12,269 bases of DNA from contig JBNAWB010000104.1 of the NCBI GenBank assembly GCA_049699975.1, positions 1-12,269 on the forward strand, in the 5' to 3' direction. A model generated the notes under the pieces. The model was not told the DNA's origin, did not search any database, and was given only the letters and a program-made list of their open reading frames with translations. The stretch comes from CAZAGD01 sp049699975 (lineage in GTDB: Bacteria > Desulfobacterota > SM23-61). This document shows, piece after piece, positions 1 to 6,569 of this stretch; position 1 is the first letter of the stretch, and the number at the start of each line of letters is the position of its first letter. The position numbers and the translations under genes are program-made.

Positions 1-54
1 TCTTTTGAAAAACCCTCCTTTTTTTTCCTCGGGTTTTTCGCTTTCCTTGGCCAT
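1..54 (-). CDS. N-terminus of an unidentified protein, cut by the window edge
   Basis: Eighteen codons are visible, reading MAKESEKPEEKKGGFFKR, and then the window ends. The start is well supported: an AGGAGG ribosome binding site lies about 7 nt upstream and a good promoter (94-121) lies above that. The visible peptide is highly charged (Lys/Glu) with a Gly-Gly-Phe-Phe step, which suggests a cytoplasmic tail before a membrane or folded segment. That last point is a guess. The gene is divergent from cstA and shares its control region. The family cannot be recognised from 18 residues. Confidence 0.7.
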   Translation of the reverse strand, partial: MAKESEKPEEKKGGFFKR

Positions 55-93
55 TTTTTTCCTCCTTCCCCCCTTTACTTTAAATTCAGTGAC

Positions 94-121
94 ATTATAG
101 ATTATTGGCAAATTAAGTCAA
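94..121 (-). promoter_or_regulatory. sigma70-like promoter of the leftward partial gene
   Basis: On the minus strand the -35 box is TTGACT (121-116), followed by a 16-bp spacer and a perfect TATAAT -10 box (99-94). The expected transcript start, near 87, leaves a leader of about 30 nt before the AGGAGG site and the ATG at 54. The -35 box lies in one arm of the palindrome at 117-138. Confidence 0.75.
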
Positions 122-138
122 TAAAAATTTTTATTGAC
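117..138. promoter_or_regulatory. perfect 22-bp palindrome between divergent promoters (candidate operator)
   Basis: The half-site GTCAATAAAAA (117-127) is followed directly by its exact reverse complement (128-138). The arms carry the -35 boxes of both divergent promoters: TTGACT on minus (116-121) and TTGACA on plus (134-139). A further inverted half-site, TGTCAA, sits at 154-159. A dimeric regulator bound here would cover both -35 boxes and co-regulate the two genes. The symmetry is seen directly; the regulatory role is inference, since two back-to-back -35 boxes in A/T-rich DNA give part of it for free. Confidence 0.5.
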
Positions 139-166
139 AATTTTTACTGTTTATGTCAAATATAAG
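134..166 (+). promoter_or_regulatory. probable cstA promoter
   Basis: There is a consensus -35 TTGACA at 134-139. The -10 is ambiguous: TCAAAT (156-161) has a good 16-bp spacer but only 4/6 matches, whereas TATAAG (161-166) has 5/6 but a 21-bp spacer. Transcription from here would give cstA a leader of roughly 150 nt. Confidence 0.5.
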
Positions 167-270
167 CCAAAAATCCTGGCCACAAATTAAACCAAGAAAG
201 TAGGTGAAAAAGAAGATAATCTTTTGCCATATCGCTTAATTTAGGATGGGGAAGGTCGTTCTATCTTATA

Positions 271-308
271 TTCTGGGAATAAACACAAAAAATAAACTTA
301 ACCCAGAG
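271..308 (+). promoter_or_regulatory. leader hairpin overlapping the cstA ribosome binding site
   Basis: TTCTGGG (271-277) can pair with CCCAGAG (302-308), giving six Watson-Crick pairs plus one U-G, with a 24-nt A-rich loop. The 3' arm covers the first half of the cstA Shine-Dalgarno AGAGGAGG (305-312). Several GGA motifs lie in the leader: AGGATG at 243-248, GGGA at 249-252 and 275-278, and AGGAG in the Shine-Dalgarno itself. In E. coli cstA translation is repressed by CsrA binding GGA sites over the ribosome binding site. A similar control here is inference. Confidence 0.4.
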
Positions 309-319
309 GAGGTAAAAAA

Positions 320-2071
320 ATGACTTCTCTAATTTTTTTGATTTTAGGTATTGTCTGGGTTTTCCTCGTTTATCACACCTATGGCAAATACCTTGACCGC
401 AGAGTTGTCCAGCCTGACCCTAAGAAAGCAACTCCTGCCGTAATGTATATGGATGGAGTCGAGTTCATGCCCGCCAATAAGAACGTTCTCTTTGGTTTCC
501 AATTCAAGTCCATCTGCGGCTTAGGACCCATCGTCGGCGCAACTATTGCTGCTAACTGGGGATGGTTACCTGCTCTCCTTTATTTAATGCTCGGCGTGGC
601 CTTTATTGGTTGGGTGCATGACTATACCGCAGCCATGGTGGCTATAAGGAAAGAGGGAATGAGCTTGGGAGGAATGAGTTATACCCTAATTTCTCCCCGC
701 GCCCGAATGTTTATCAGCGTTTTTATTTACTTCAACTTAATGTTAAGTTTTGGAGCATTCGCTTTGCTTATTTCGGGAAATTTAACCCAACCGCATGGGC
801 CCCTGGGAATAATCATTTGGGTCTTCATGGGACTTTTGTTTAGCCAAATGATCTACAAATGGAAACAATCTATCGTCACCAGTACCTTGATTACCGTGTT
901 GATTACTTTCATCGGGATCTTTTTCATCACTGACCTCGGCCCAGTGCAGTCTCTGTTCAAAGCCATCAGCGGAGGAGATAAACCTCCCATTGTTTTTGGG
1001 GAAGTTAACCAGGCCAGATTTATTTGGACGATTGCCGTTCTCGTCTTCTGCTACTTTGGATCAGTTTTGCCCATTTGGCGCTGGGCTCAGCCGATTAACT
1101 ACTTGGGATTCTGGGTGGTCTTCATCGGCATGATCATGATTGGTCTGGGAATTCTTTTCTGGAATCCCTCTGTTGGGAATTTTCCGGCTTTCAAAAGTTT
1201 CTGGTGGGGAAATAATCCTCTTTGGCCCATCCTCTTTGTAACTATGATGTGCGGGGCCATATCTGGATGGCATTCCCTGGTTTCCAGCTCGGGCACGGCA
1301 CGCATGATTGAAAAAGAACCGGATACTATGCCAGTAGCCGGGGGAGCAATGCTCTTGGAAATGATTATGGGTCTATTGGCGCTAATTATTGCGGTTACTG
1401 CTTTCGGAAGCTATGAGGGGTTCTCCGATTTATTCAAAAAAGGCGCTGGTTTAGTATTTGCTCAGGGAGCCGGGAAATTTTTCACTGTCATCGGTGTTCC
1501 AGCCCAGAAAGCCCAAGTTTACTCCAACATTATGTTTGCGATTATCGGGTTAACCCTCATCCATCTTGGTGTTCGTTTTATGCGGCTCTATGGATCAGAG
1601 TGGTTAGGAGAATACTGGCCGATATTCAAAAATGTGCACTTCAATACCATCTTCACCTTGATCATCTTTGCCATCTTCTGCTTTACTGGAATACTCGCTA
1701 CTCTTTGGTTCCTCGGTGGCGCTTTCAACCAGATGTTAGCTTCCATGGCTTTGCTTATCGCTTCCTGCTGGTTGGCTTATGAGAGGAAAAGATACCATTA
1801 CACTCTGGTTCCATCTATTTTCCTCTTCGTAACGACTATCGCCGCTGCTATCTGGATCTCTTACGGAACAATTAAACATTACTTCACTACTCCCAACATA
1901 ACTACTGACCGCGCAATTGGCGACTGGCTCACGGGGATTATTGCTCTGTTCTTAGTAATATGCGCCGCAGTCTTGATTAAAGACGCTTTTGCGGCTATAT
2001 CCAAATATACCAGAGAGAGAAGAGAAGGAGCACCAGCCCCGGCTCCTGCTCCAGGCGGAAGTAGTAAATAA
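320..2071 (+). CDS. cstA: CstA-family carbon starvation protein (pyruvate/peptide-type carrier)
   Basis: This is an integral inner-membrane carrier of the CstA/BtsT family, whose E. coli members import pyruvate (and possibly peptides) when carbon is short. The 583-residue protein keeps the family signature near its N-terminus: DRRVVQPDP (26-34), DGVEFMPANK (45-54), GLGPIVG (67-73), WGWLPALL (80-87) and the HD pair at 100-101. HSLVSSSGT lies at 318-326 and LPIWRWAQPINYL at 250-262. About 14-16 hydrophobic segments follow one another. It is shorter than E. coli CstA (about 700 residues) and ends in an Ala-Pro-rich tail (roughly 572-583). The start is fixed by AGGAGG 7 nt upstream. It stands first on the plus strand, with its own promoter and a structured leader. 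The transported substrate in this organism is not shown by sequence; pyruvate is the best guess. Confidence 0.93.
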   Translation: MTSLIFLILGIVWVFLVYHTYGKYLDRRVVQPDPKKATPAVMYMDGVEFMPANKNVLFGFQFKSICGLGPIVGATIAANWGWLPALLYLMLGVAFIGWVHDYTAAMVAIRKEGMSLGGMSYTLISPRARMFISVFIYFNLMLSFGAFALLISGNLTQPHGPLGIIIWVFMGLLFSQMIYKWKQSIVTSTLITVLITFIGIFFITDLGPVQSLFKAISGGDKPPIVFGEVNQARFIWTIAVLVFCYFGSVLPIWRWAQPINYLGFWVVFIGMIMIGLGILFWNPSVGNFPAFKSFWWGNNPLWPILFVTMMCGAISGWHSLVSSSGTARMIEKEPDTMPVAGGAMLLEMIMGLLALIIAVTAFGSYEGFSDLFKKGAGLVFAQGAGKFFTVIGVPAQKAQVYSNIMFAIIGLTLIHLGVRFMRLYGSEWLGEYWPIFKNVHFNTIFTLIIFAIFCFTGILATLWFLGGAFNQMLASMALLIASCWLAYERKRYHYTLVPSIFLFVTTIAAAIWISYGTIKHYFTTPNITTDRAIGDWLTGIIALFLVICAAVLIKDAFAAISKYTRERREGAPAPAPAPGGSSK

Positions 2072-2092
2072 TAAGTGCAGCCGTGCTGCTGT

Positions 2093-2138
2093 CCCCTCAC
2101 CCTTCCCTTCCCCCGAAGGGGAGAGGACGGATGAGGGG
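2093..2138. repeat. CCCCTCACC-type palindromic repeat, copy A
   Basis: An imperfect inverted repeat begins CCCCTCACCC and ends GATGAGGGG, with a central CCCCCGAAGGGG. It lies just after the cstA stop codon. Related copies lie at 3237, 8379 and 10051. It has no T-run on either side, so it does not look like a standard intrinsic terminator. Confidence 0.8.
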
Positions 2139-2249
2139 CTCCCCGCCAATAAGAGGAAGGGTAAGGAGACTTTTCCAAGTATAGAGAGGAAAAGAAAGAT
2201 GGTTCTCCTCGAGCAGGGGGAACGTAAGAATGTGTGGGATGAGAAGTAT

Positions 2250-2621
2250 ATGAAACCAATTACTCTCGAGGTAATCTCTTTAATCCCCGGACTTTTTGAT
2301 GGCTGAGCTCATTGCGAATTCATGTCCGACCAGGTGGGGTTGAAGAAGAAAAAAGATAATATGATTTTAAATGAATACCCTCCAGAGGTAAAGGAAGAAT
2401 ACCTTTTTCTTTCCGATTGGATTCGGGAGCTATCCCAAAAATATGGACCTAAAATCCTAATAAAAATTATTGATGCTCAGTCTCTCTTGGGGTTCTATAA
2501 AGCTATTCGGCACTGGGTATTTCGCTATCCGGCCTTTATTATTAATAATAAAAAGAAATACATTGGCAAAGATAAAAATCAATTAGATGCACTCTTGCAA
2601 GAACAAATTTTAACTTCTTAA
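2250..2621 (+). CDS. probable selenoprotein: thioredoxin-fold protein with a UxxC motif (UGA at 2304-2306 read as selenocysteine)
   Basis: One frame runs from ATG 2250 to TAA 2619-2621, broken only by UGA at codon 19. Read through, the protein is 123 residues. It has a beta strand (ITLEVISLIP, 4-13), then Gly-Sec-Ala-His-Cys-Glu (18-23) at the site of a thioredoxin CxxC, a helical stretch, a second strand with IDAQSLLG, a YPAFIIN segment that fits the cis-Pro loop, and a closing KYIGKDKNQLDALL. This is the full order of a small thioredoxin-like fold, so the UGA falls exactly on the nucleophile. SECIS-like hairpins follow at 2319-2344. It is likely a cytoplasmic thiol/selenol redox protein; the partner is unknown. 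The start is uncertain: ATG 2199, with GAGG upstream, would add 17 hydrophilic residues, and GTG 2232 is also possible. The alternative is a nonsense-mutated pseudogene, or a shorter protein from 2322 or 2361 with no active site. It lies 178 nt after cstA and 13 nt before the next gene. Confidence 0.72.
2319..2344 (+). promoter_or_regulatory. SECIS-like hairpin downstream of the in-frame UGA
   Basis: Two overlapping hairpins can be drawn by hand. The first has arms TTCATGTCC (2319-2327) and GGGGTTGAA (2336-2344), with a 2x2 mismatch, and an 8-nt loop GACCAGGT opening with G, 21 nt after the UGA. The second has five uninterrupted pairs, CGACC (2327-2331) with GGTTG (2338-2342, one G-U), and a loop AGGTGG, 25 nt after the UGA. 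Bacterial SECIS elements need a small stem-loop inside the coding region about 16-37 nt after UGA, with a G in the first two loop bases. Both models comply. No folding energy was computed. Confidence 0.5.
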
Positions 2622-2634
2622 TTTCTTCTCCACC

Positions 2635-3132
2635 ATGAATCCAGAGATTACCCGCCATACTATTGCTGCGCGCAGTTTTTTCTTCGGCGCCGGATGTTTT
2701 ATTATTCTCCCGCTGCCCAAGGATTGGGGGATAACTAAAAGTTATTTAGAGCCAGATGTACATTCCACAGTGCAGGGAAAAGATTTAATTTGGATAGAGG
2801 CTGGACAGACTGATCAAATTATCTTTCACCCCCTAAAAAGGATTGCTTTAGATTTAACTATTCTTATTAAGCGAGGGAAGCACGATAACTTACAAACTAA
2901 AGATGTGGAGATTACTTACAGCGGTTCGCGAATTGTCGGCGGGCATGAAGCTAATTACTGTATCGGGGATATAAAATATGGTTTTCTAAAAAAGAAAACC
3001 GCCAAGACCCTCCGTATTTCCTTCTTCTGTTCTGAGCTTAAGCGCACGATAAGTATTCATTTTACAGGGAAATGCCAGGAAAATGATTTATTAGAAATCT
3101 GCGAATGCCTTTCTTCTCTGGAATGCCATTAA
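2635..3132 (+). CDS. conserved-looking hypothetical protein, 165 residues
   Basis: I do not recognise this family with confidence. The product is a soluble-looking alpha/beta protein. It has a hydrophobic, aromatic start (SFFFGAGCFIILPLP, 14-28), alternating strands in the middle (LIWIEAG, ALDLTILIKR), a GGHEANY motif (102-108), a FxxSE-like strand FFCSELKR (130-137), and a C-terminus ending in Cys-His (164-165). There are several cysteines (21, 109, 132, 147, 156, 158, 164), with no CxxC pair. There is no signal peptide with a clear cleavage site and no clear Shine-Dalgarno. ATG 2635 is the first start in its frame after the stop at 2611, and only 13 nt separate it from the preceding gene, so it is probably co-transcribed and perhaps translationally coupled. 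Its position directly after the probable selenoprotein is the only functional hint. Confidence 0.7.
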   Translation: MNPEITRHTIAARSFFFGAGCFIILPLPKDWGITKSYLEPDVHSTVQGKDLIWIEAGQTDQIIFHPLKRIALDLTILIKRGKHDNLQTKDVEITYSGSRIVGGHEANYCIGDIKYGFLKKKTAKTLRISFFCSELKRTISIHFTGKCQENDLLEICECLSSLECH

Positions 3133-3195
3133 AATAAATAATCTCGCTTCTTTTTCCCCCGCCTTACCTCCCCTGAAGATAAACAGAGGTTCTAA

Positions 3196-3227
3196 TTCAC
3201 CGCCGAGAACGCCAAGCACGCAGAGGG
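3196..3227. repeat. CACCGC-GAGAACGC-type degenerate repeat
   Basis: The stretch TTCACCGCCGAGAACGCCAA followed by GCACGCAGAGGG resembles the short purine-rich CACGCAGAG motifs that recur between genes in many environmental bacteria. It is related in wording to the element at 3283-3314. The classification is from memory of such sequences, not from a search. Confidence 0.55.
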
Positions 3228-3236
3228 ATTTTAAAG

Positions 3237-3274
3237 CCCCCTCACCTTTTTCCTCTCCCCCAGGGTAGAGGAGG
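3237..3274. repeat. CCCCTCACC-type palindromic repeat, copy B (right arm truncated)
   Basis: The left arm CCCCTCACC is followed by TTTTTCCTCTCCCCC and a short right arm GGGTAGAGGAGG. The terminal TGAGGG of other copies is missing, so this copy is truncated or decayed. It is nested between two CACAGAG-type elements. Confidence 0.7.
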
Positions 3275-3282
3275 TTCTGGAT

Positions 3283-3314
3283 TTGCCACAGAGGGCACGG
3301 AGGCCACAGAGAAG
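3283..3314. repeat. CACAGAGG-type degenerate short tandem repeat
   Basis: GCCACAGAGG, GCACGGAG and GCCACAGAGAAG follow each other as three imperfect units of about 9-10 bases. This wording is common in intergenic DNA of environmental bacteria. Confidence 0.6.
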
Positions 3315-3340
3315 AATAAATAATAATTTTAATCCTGAAC

Positions 3341-3360
3341 ATCTGCCTTTATCTGCGTTC
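3341..3360. repeat. two tandem 10-base ATCTGCSTTY units
   Basis: ATCTGCCTTT and ATCTGCGTTC lie head to tail and match at 8 of 10 positions. On the minus strand this reads GAACGCAGAT-AAAGGCAGAT, a further intergenic repeat wording distinct from its neighbours. Confidence 0.5.
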
Positions 3361-3406
3361 TATAATCTCTCCTCTCCCTCTGGAGACTGTGTTGCCATCC
3401 TTTTTT

Positions 3407-3509
3407 CGTCGTGGCGAGCCACCTCGCACTTGATGCGGGGGGTGTAGCCATCTCTTTATTTTTAATACATCACGAGATCGCCACGGTCGCTACGCTCCTC
3501 GCGATGACA
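3407..3509. repeat. facing pair of GAGAT...GCGATGACA-type repeats (about 103-bp inverted structure)
   Basis: Element 1 (3407-3454) runs from CGTCGTGGCGAG to GTAGCCATCTC. Element 2 (3474-3509) runs from GAGATCGCCACGG to CTCGCGATGACA. They face each other around a 19-bp A/T-rich spacer. The outer ends match in 9 of 12 positions when one is reverse-complemented, and the inner ends are CATCTC and GAGATC. Element 1 also holds its own hairpin, GCGAG-CCAC-CTCGC. Element 2 has the wording of a widespread bacterial intergenic repeat (TGTCATTGCGAGGAGCG...GCAATCTC). Non-autonomous mobile origin is plausible but not shown; no transposase is in the window. Confidence 0.65.
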
Positions 3510-3545
3510 CCGAGGCACGATCTTCTGGATAGGAAGGGGAATTTT

Positions 3546-4850
3546 TTATTTTTCCGCGACTAAGGTAATCTTTTCTACTTTCTCTAAATCTTGGCGGTAA
3601 AATCTGGATCCAAGGTAAAAGATAAAAGCAGAGAATAAAGGCATGATACATGCTATTTGTAAGGCGGTGGCTATTCCATATTTATCTGAAAAGGCCCCGG
3701 TGACCACTGGTCCGAGAGAACTTCCTAACAAATTTTGCACGATTACACAAAGGCCGTAAGAAATCGCTCTTAAGCCAGGATGAACCACATCTTGAGTAAC
3801 CGCTATAGCCGATGAAGCCCAACCAATAGAGGCAATTCCTCCTAAAAGAAAAATGACGTATTGCATTGCCCCGGTTGCGGGAATATTGATGGCCACGAAA
3901 AAAAGCGCCGCGGCCAAAAAAGCCGAAATGGAAGCTAAAAGCAATCTGGCCTGAATTTTTTTCTTCATCCATAAGTCGGCCAACCAGCCTCCCAGAGGCG
4001 AGCCAATAATGGCCATTAACATTATGCCGCTGGTTAGAAGGGAAGCCTTTTGTAAAGGGACCCCTTGGACTCTTTGGAAGTAGGTGGGCAAAAAAGTAGA
4101 GACCGAGATAGTAATAAACATCATACCCACAAATCCTAAATATGTGCACAAAAGTGAGGGCGTATGGGTAAATTCGCGGACAATCTCCCTTTTGGTCATT
4201 TTGTGCCGCCCAGATTTAATTTCATTCTGGACTTTTACCGTCTTTTCTAATTCCACGGTTTTATAATCCTTGACAAAAAAGAATAGCACAGCGACTATCA
4301 GACCGGGCAAAGCAACTATGCCAAAGGCATGGCGCCATCCCCAATGAGTGGCCATAAAACCACCCAGCACAATTCCTGCTGCCATCCCTAAAGGAATAGA
4401 GGTATTCCAGATGCCCACCATCATGGATCTCTTATTTTCCGGATAAAGAGCAGAAATCATAGCCGTACCGCCCGGAGCATAACCGGCTTCTCCCAAACCA
4501 ATAGCTGTCCGAGCTATGAAAAGCTGCCCGAAGCTCTTCGTAAAGGCGCAAGCGGCTGTAGCCAAACTCCAAAAAGTGGCCATCAGACCGATACTCTTTT
4601 TTCTACTCCAGCGATCAATAATAATAGAGGTGGGGAAAGAAAAGATGACGATGGCCCAATAAACAGCAGAAACTAAGGCACCGCACTGCGCATCTGTTAA
4701 TCCCCATTCGGCCTTTAAAAAAGGGAAAAGGGAGATAACTACCATTCTATCCACGTAGTCAAAAAAATAGAGCAGCCATAATAAGATAAAAATATAATGG
4801 GTATAACCTTTGGAAAAAAGATACCCTTCGGGCGGAGATTTTATGTTCAT
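3546..4850 (-). CDS. MFS transporter (organic anion/spinster-like group)
   Basis: This is a 434-residue major facilitator superfamily permease of the usual length with 12 expected membrane helices in two halves, joined by a charged cytoplasmic loop (roughly 194-226). Markers are YxxDRMV in helix 1 (FFDYVDRMV, 29-37), motif A as DRWSRKK after helix 2 (79-85), RTAIGLGEAGYAPGG in helices 4-5 (114-128), and a second motif-A-like GGWLADLWMKKK in the C-terminal half. The pattern fits carriers of carboxylates and other small organic anions, but the substrate cannot be read from sequence. The start has GAGG 7 nt upstream, and that site overlaps the TGA of the ThDP enzyme gene upstream (9-nt gap), so translation is probably coupled. 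This suggests that the carrier moves a substrate or product of that enzyme. Confidence 0.9.
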   Translation of the reverse strand: MNIKSPPEGYLFSKGYTHYIFILLWLLYFFDYVDRMVVISLFPFLKAEWGLTDAQCGALVSAVYWAIVIFSFPTSIIIDRWSRKKSIGLMATFWSLATAACAFTKSFGQLFIARTAIGLGEAGYAPGGTAMISALYPENKRSMMVGIWNTSIPLGMAAGIVLGGFMATHWGWRHAFGIVALPGLIVAVLFFFVKDYKTVELEKTVKVQNEIKSGRHKMTKREIVREFTHTPSLLCTYLGFVGMMFITISVSTFLPTYFQRVQGVPLQKASLLTSGIMLMAIIGSPLGGWLADLWMKKKIQARLLLASISAFLAAALFFVAINIPATGAMQYVIFLLGGIASIGWASSAIAVTQDVVHPGLRAISYGLCVIVQNLLGSSLGPVVTGAFSDKYGIATALQIACIMPLFSAFIFYLGSRFYRQDLEKVEKITLVAEK

Positions 4851-4859
4851 TAGAAGACC

Positions 4860-6569
4860 TCATTTAAAAAACTTGGATACATCAAGCCCGGCTACCATGG
4901 CTAAAGCGATACTCCCAGGACTAATAGGTTTGGGATCTGTAACCACATTTAAACAAGCAGGCTTTTCGGAGGCAAAGGCTTCGGCGAGAGCCGGCTGAAT
5001 TTCATTTGGATTTTCTATTAACCTGCCCCACCCTCCTAAAGCCTCCACGGCTTTATGGTAATTGATCATGCCTAACTCCGTCCCCTCTTTTATATAACGT
5101 CCGAGTTTAACCTCCTGCGAATGTCTGATCATCCCCCACTGTTGATCATTAAAAATGACTACTACGACGGGCAATTTTTTTCTAATGGCCGTATCAAATT
5201 CCATAAAATTAAAGCCTATCGACCCATCTCCGGTCACCAAGCAAACTCTTTTTTCAGGATAAAGGAGTTTGGCAGCATTAGCGTAAGGCAACCCGCATCC
5301 CAAACAACCAAATAACCCTGACTCGAGGTAATGGCCGGAGCGACGGACAGTGCGGGTCATGGCCATCCAGATTTGTGTATCTCCGCCATCGCTAACTACT
5401 ATATCATCTTCCTTATCCATAAATTTATTAACCTCGGCACAGATGCGCATAGGATGGGCAGGAATATTTTTACTTTCCCAATTAAGGGCTCCCAGTGCTT
5501 TTTTTTCTTTCTCCTTTTCTTTAAGGAAAGCAACCCAAGTTTTAAATTGCTCTTGTAAAAAAGGGGCATTTTTCTTCTCGTCAATCAGCCGGTTAACTTC
5601 CTTTAAGAAAGCCTTAATATCACTAAATATGCCCAGATAAACAGAGCGGTTTCGGCCTATTTCTTCCTGTTTAATATCCACCTGCACGATTTTGGCTTGG
5701 GGATTGATTAAATCGCCAAAAGCATAATAAAGACTGAGGCGGTTGCCCAGCAACACAACCAGATCAGCTTCTCGCAAAGCATCCATGGCTGCTCCAGGGC
5801 GGATAGCTGAGGAAGACTCAAAACATAAGGGATGAGTATCGGAAATTAATCCCCGGCCTAAGGTAGCGGTAAACCCAGGCACTCCTGTTTTTTCTATAAA
5901 TTCCACCAATTCTTTTTCAGCTCCGGAATAATAAGCACCACTTCCGGCAATGAACACAGGTTTTGCCGATTTTTCTAACATTTCTAAAAGAACTAAAGCT
6001 TTTTCTACATCTACTGGCTTGGAATAAACAAAATTACTGACTTTCTTAACTTGTTTTTCTTCAACTTGCCCGTTCCAAATATCAATAGGAATCTCCAAAT
6101 AAACAGGCCCTGGGCAACCAGATATAGCAGTTCTCCAGGCCAAATCAATATATTCCGGTATACGCTCAGTTCTGTAGCAGATCAGGGCTTTCTTAACTAA
6201 AGGCTGGATAACGGGAAGCTGCGGCATGTCCTGGAGGTCTAATTTCTCCCTTGCTCCCAAGCCTACAGATCCAGCCATCAAAATTAAAGGAGAATTAGCC
6301 ATGGCAGCATTAGCAATAGCACTTAAGGAATTACTAAATCCCGGGCCGGCCGTAACCAGCGCCACACCTGGCTGGCGGGTTAACCTTCCCCAGGCTTCGG
6401 CCATAAAGACGGCAGCTTGCTCATGACGGGTATCAAAAATTTCTATACCCGATCCTTCAATATATTCATAAAGGGGGAAGATATGCCCTCCTGAAATGCT
6501 AAAAATTTTTTGCACATTTTTTTGCAATAAAGCCTCAACTGTTAATCTCCCCCCTGCGACTATAGTCAT
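4860..6569 (-). CDS. ThDP-dependent enzyme of the acetolactate synthase / 2-hydroxyacyl-CoA lyase type
   Basis: This is a 569-residue ThDP enzyme with the standard three-domain order: Pyr domain, central domain, PP domain. The catalytic Glu of the Pyr domain is E50 in FDTRHEQAA. The conserved AGPG (74-77) and the LDLQDM segment (110-115) follow. The cofactor Mg-binding motif is GDGSIGFN (447-454) with Asn474 in FNDQQWGM. This is the chemistry of carboligation or C-C cleavage next to a carbonyl, as in acetolactate synthase, oxalyl-CoA decarboxylase, 2-hydroxyacyl-CoA lyase and benzaldehyde lyase. There is no regulatory-subunit gene nearby, and the neighbours are SDR, acyl-CoA dehydrogenase and transporter genes. 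A catabolic lyase or dedicated synthase is therefore likelier than the branched-chain biosynthetic enzyme. The start is supported by AGGAGA 7 nt upstream. It forms an operon with the MFS gene. Confidence 0.85.
   Translation of the reverse strand: MTIVAGGRLTVEALLQKNVQKIFSISGGHIFPLYEYIEGSGIEIFDTRHEQAAVFMAEAWGRLTRQPGVALVTAGPGFSNSLSAIANAAMANSPLILMAGSVGLGAREKLDLQDMPQLPVIQPLVKKALICYRTERIPEYIDLAWRTAISGCPGPVYLEIPIDIWNGQVEEKQVKKVSNFVYSKPVDVEKALVLLEMLEKSAKPVFIAGSGAYYSGAEKELVEFIEKTGVPGFTATLGRGLISDTHPLCFESSSAIRPGAAMDALREADLVVLLGNRLSLYYAFGDLINPQAKIVQVDIKQEEIGRNRSVYLGIFSDIKAFLKEVNRLIDEKKNAPFLQEQFKTWVAFLKEKEKEKKALGALNWESKNIPAHPMRICAEVNKFMDKEDDIVVSDGGDTQIWMAMTRTVRRSGHYLESGLFGCLGCGLPYANAAKLLYPEKRVCLVTGDGSIGFNFMEFDTAIRKKLPVVVVIFNDQQWGMIRHSQEVKLGRYIKEGTELGMINYHKAVEALGGWGRLIENPNEIQPALAEAFASEKPACLNVVTDPKPISPGSIALAMVAGLDVSKFFK

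Larger units (their letters stand above)
3133..3545. other. gene-free convergent region filled with dispersed repeats
   Basis: This 413-bp gap separates the 3' end of the plus-strand block from the 3' end of the MFS gene. No convincing coding sequence is present: the 83-codon minus-strand frame at 3091-3342 consists of repeat sequence. It contains at least four unrelated repeat types, listed separately. No hairpin followed by a T-run is seen, although the hairpins at 3407-3509 could slow or end transcripts arriving from both sides. Confidence 0.8.

Noticed and set aside
1879..2259. Open frame of 126 codons on the minus strand across the cstA 3' end.
   Set aside because: It is antisense to cstA and to repeat copy A, with Ser/Pro-rich composition and no ribosome binding site.
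2322..2621. A 99-residue protein starting at ATG 2322.
   Set aside because: The frame extends upstream across UGA into a proper first beta strand and redox motif, and the start at 2322 has no ribosome binding site and would omit the fold's active site.
3091..3342. An 83-codon frame on the minus strand.
   Set aside because: It is made of repeat sequence in the convergent gap and shows no protein-like pattern.
3196..3360. CRISPR array.
   Set aside because: The units are short, degenerate and of different families, with no regular spacers and no cas genes.
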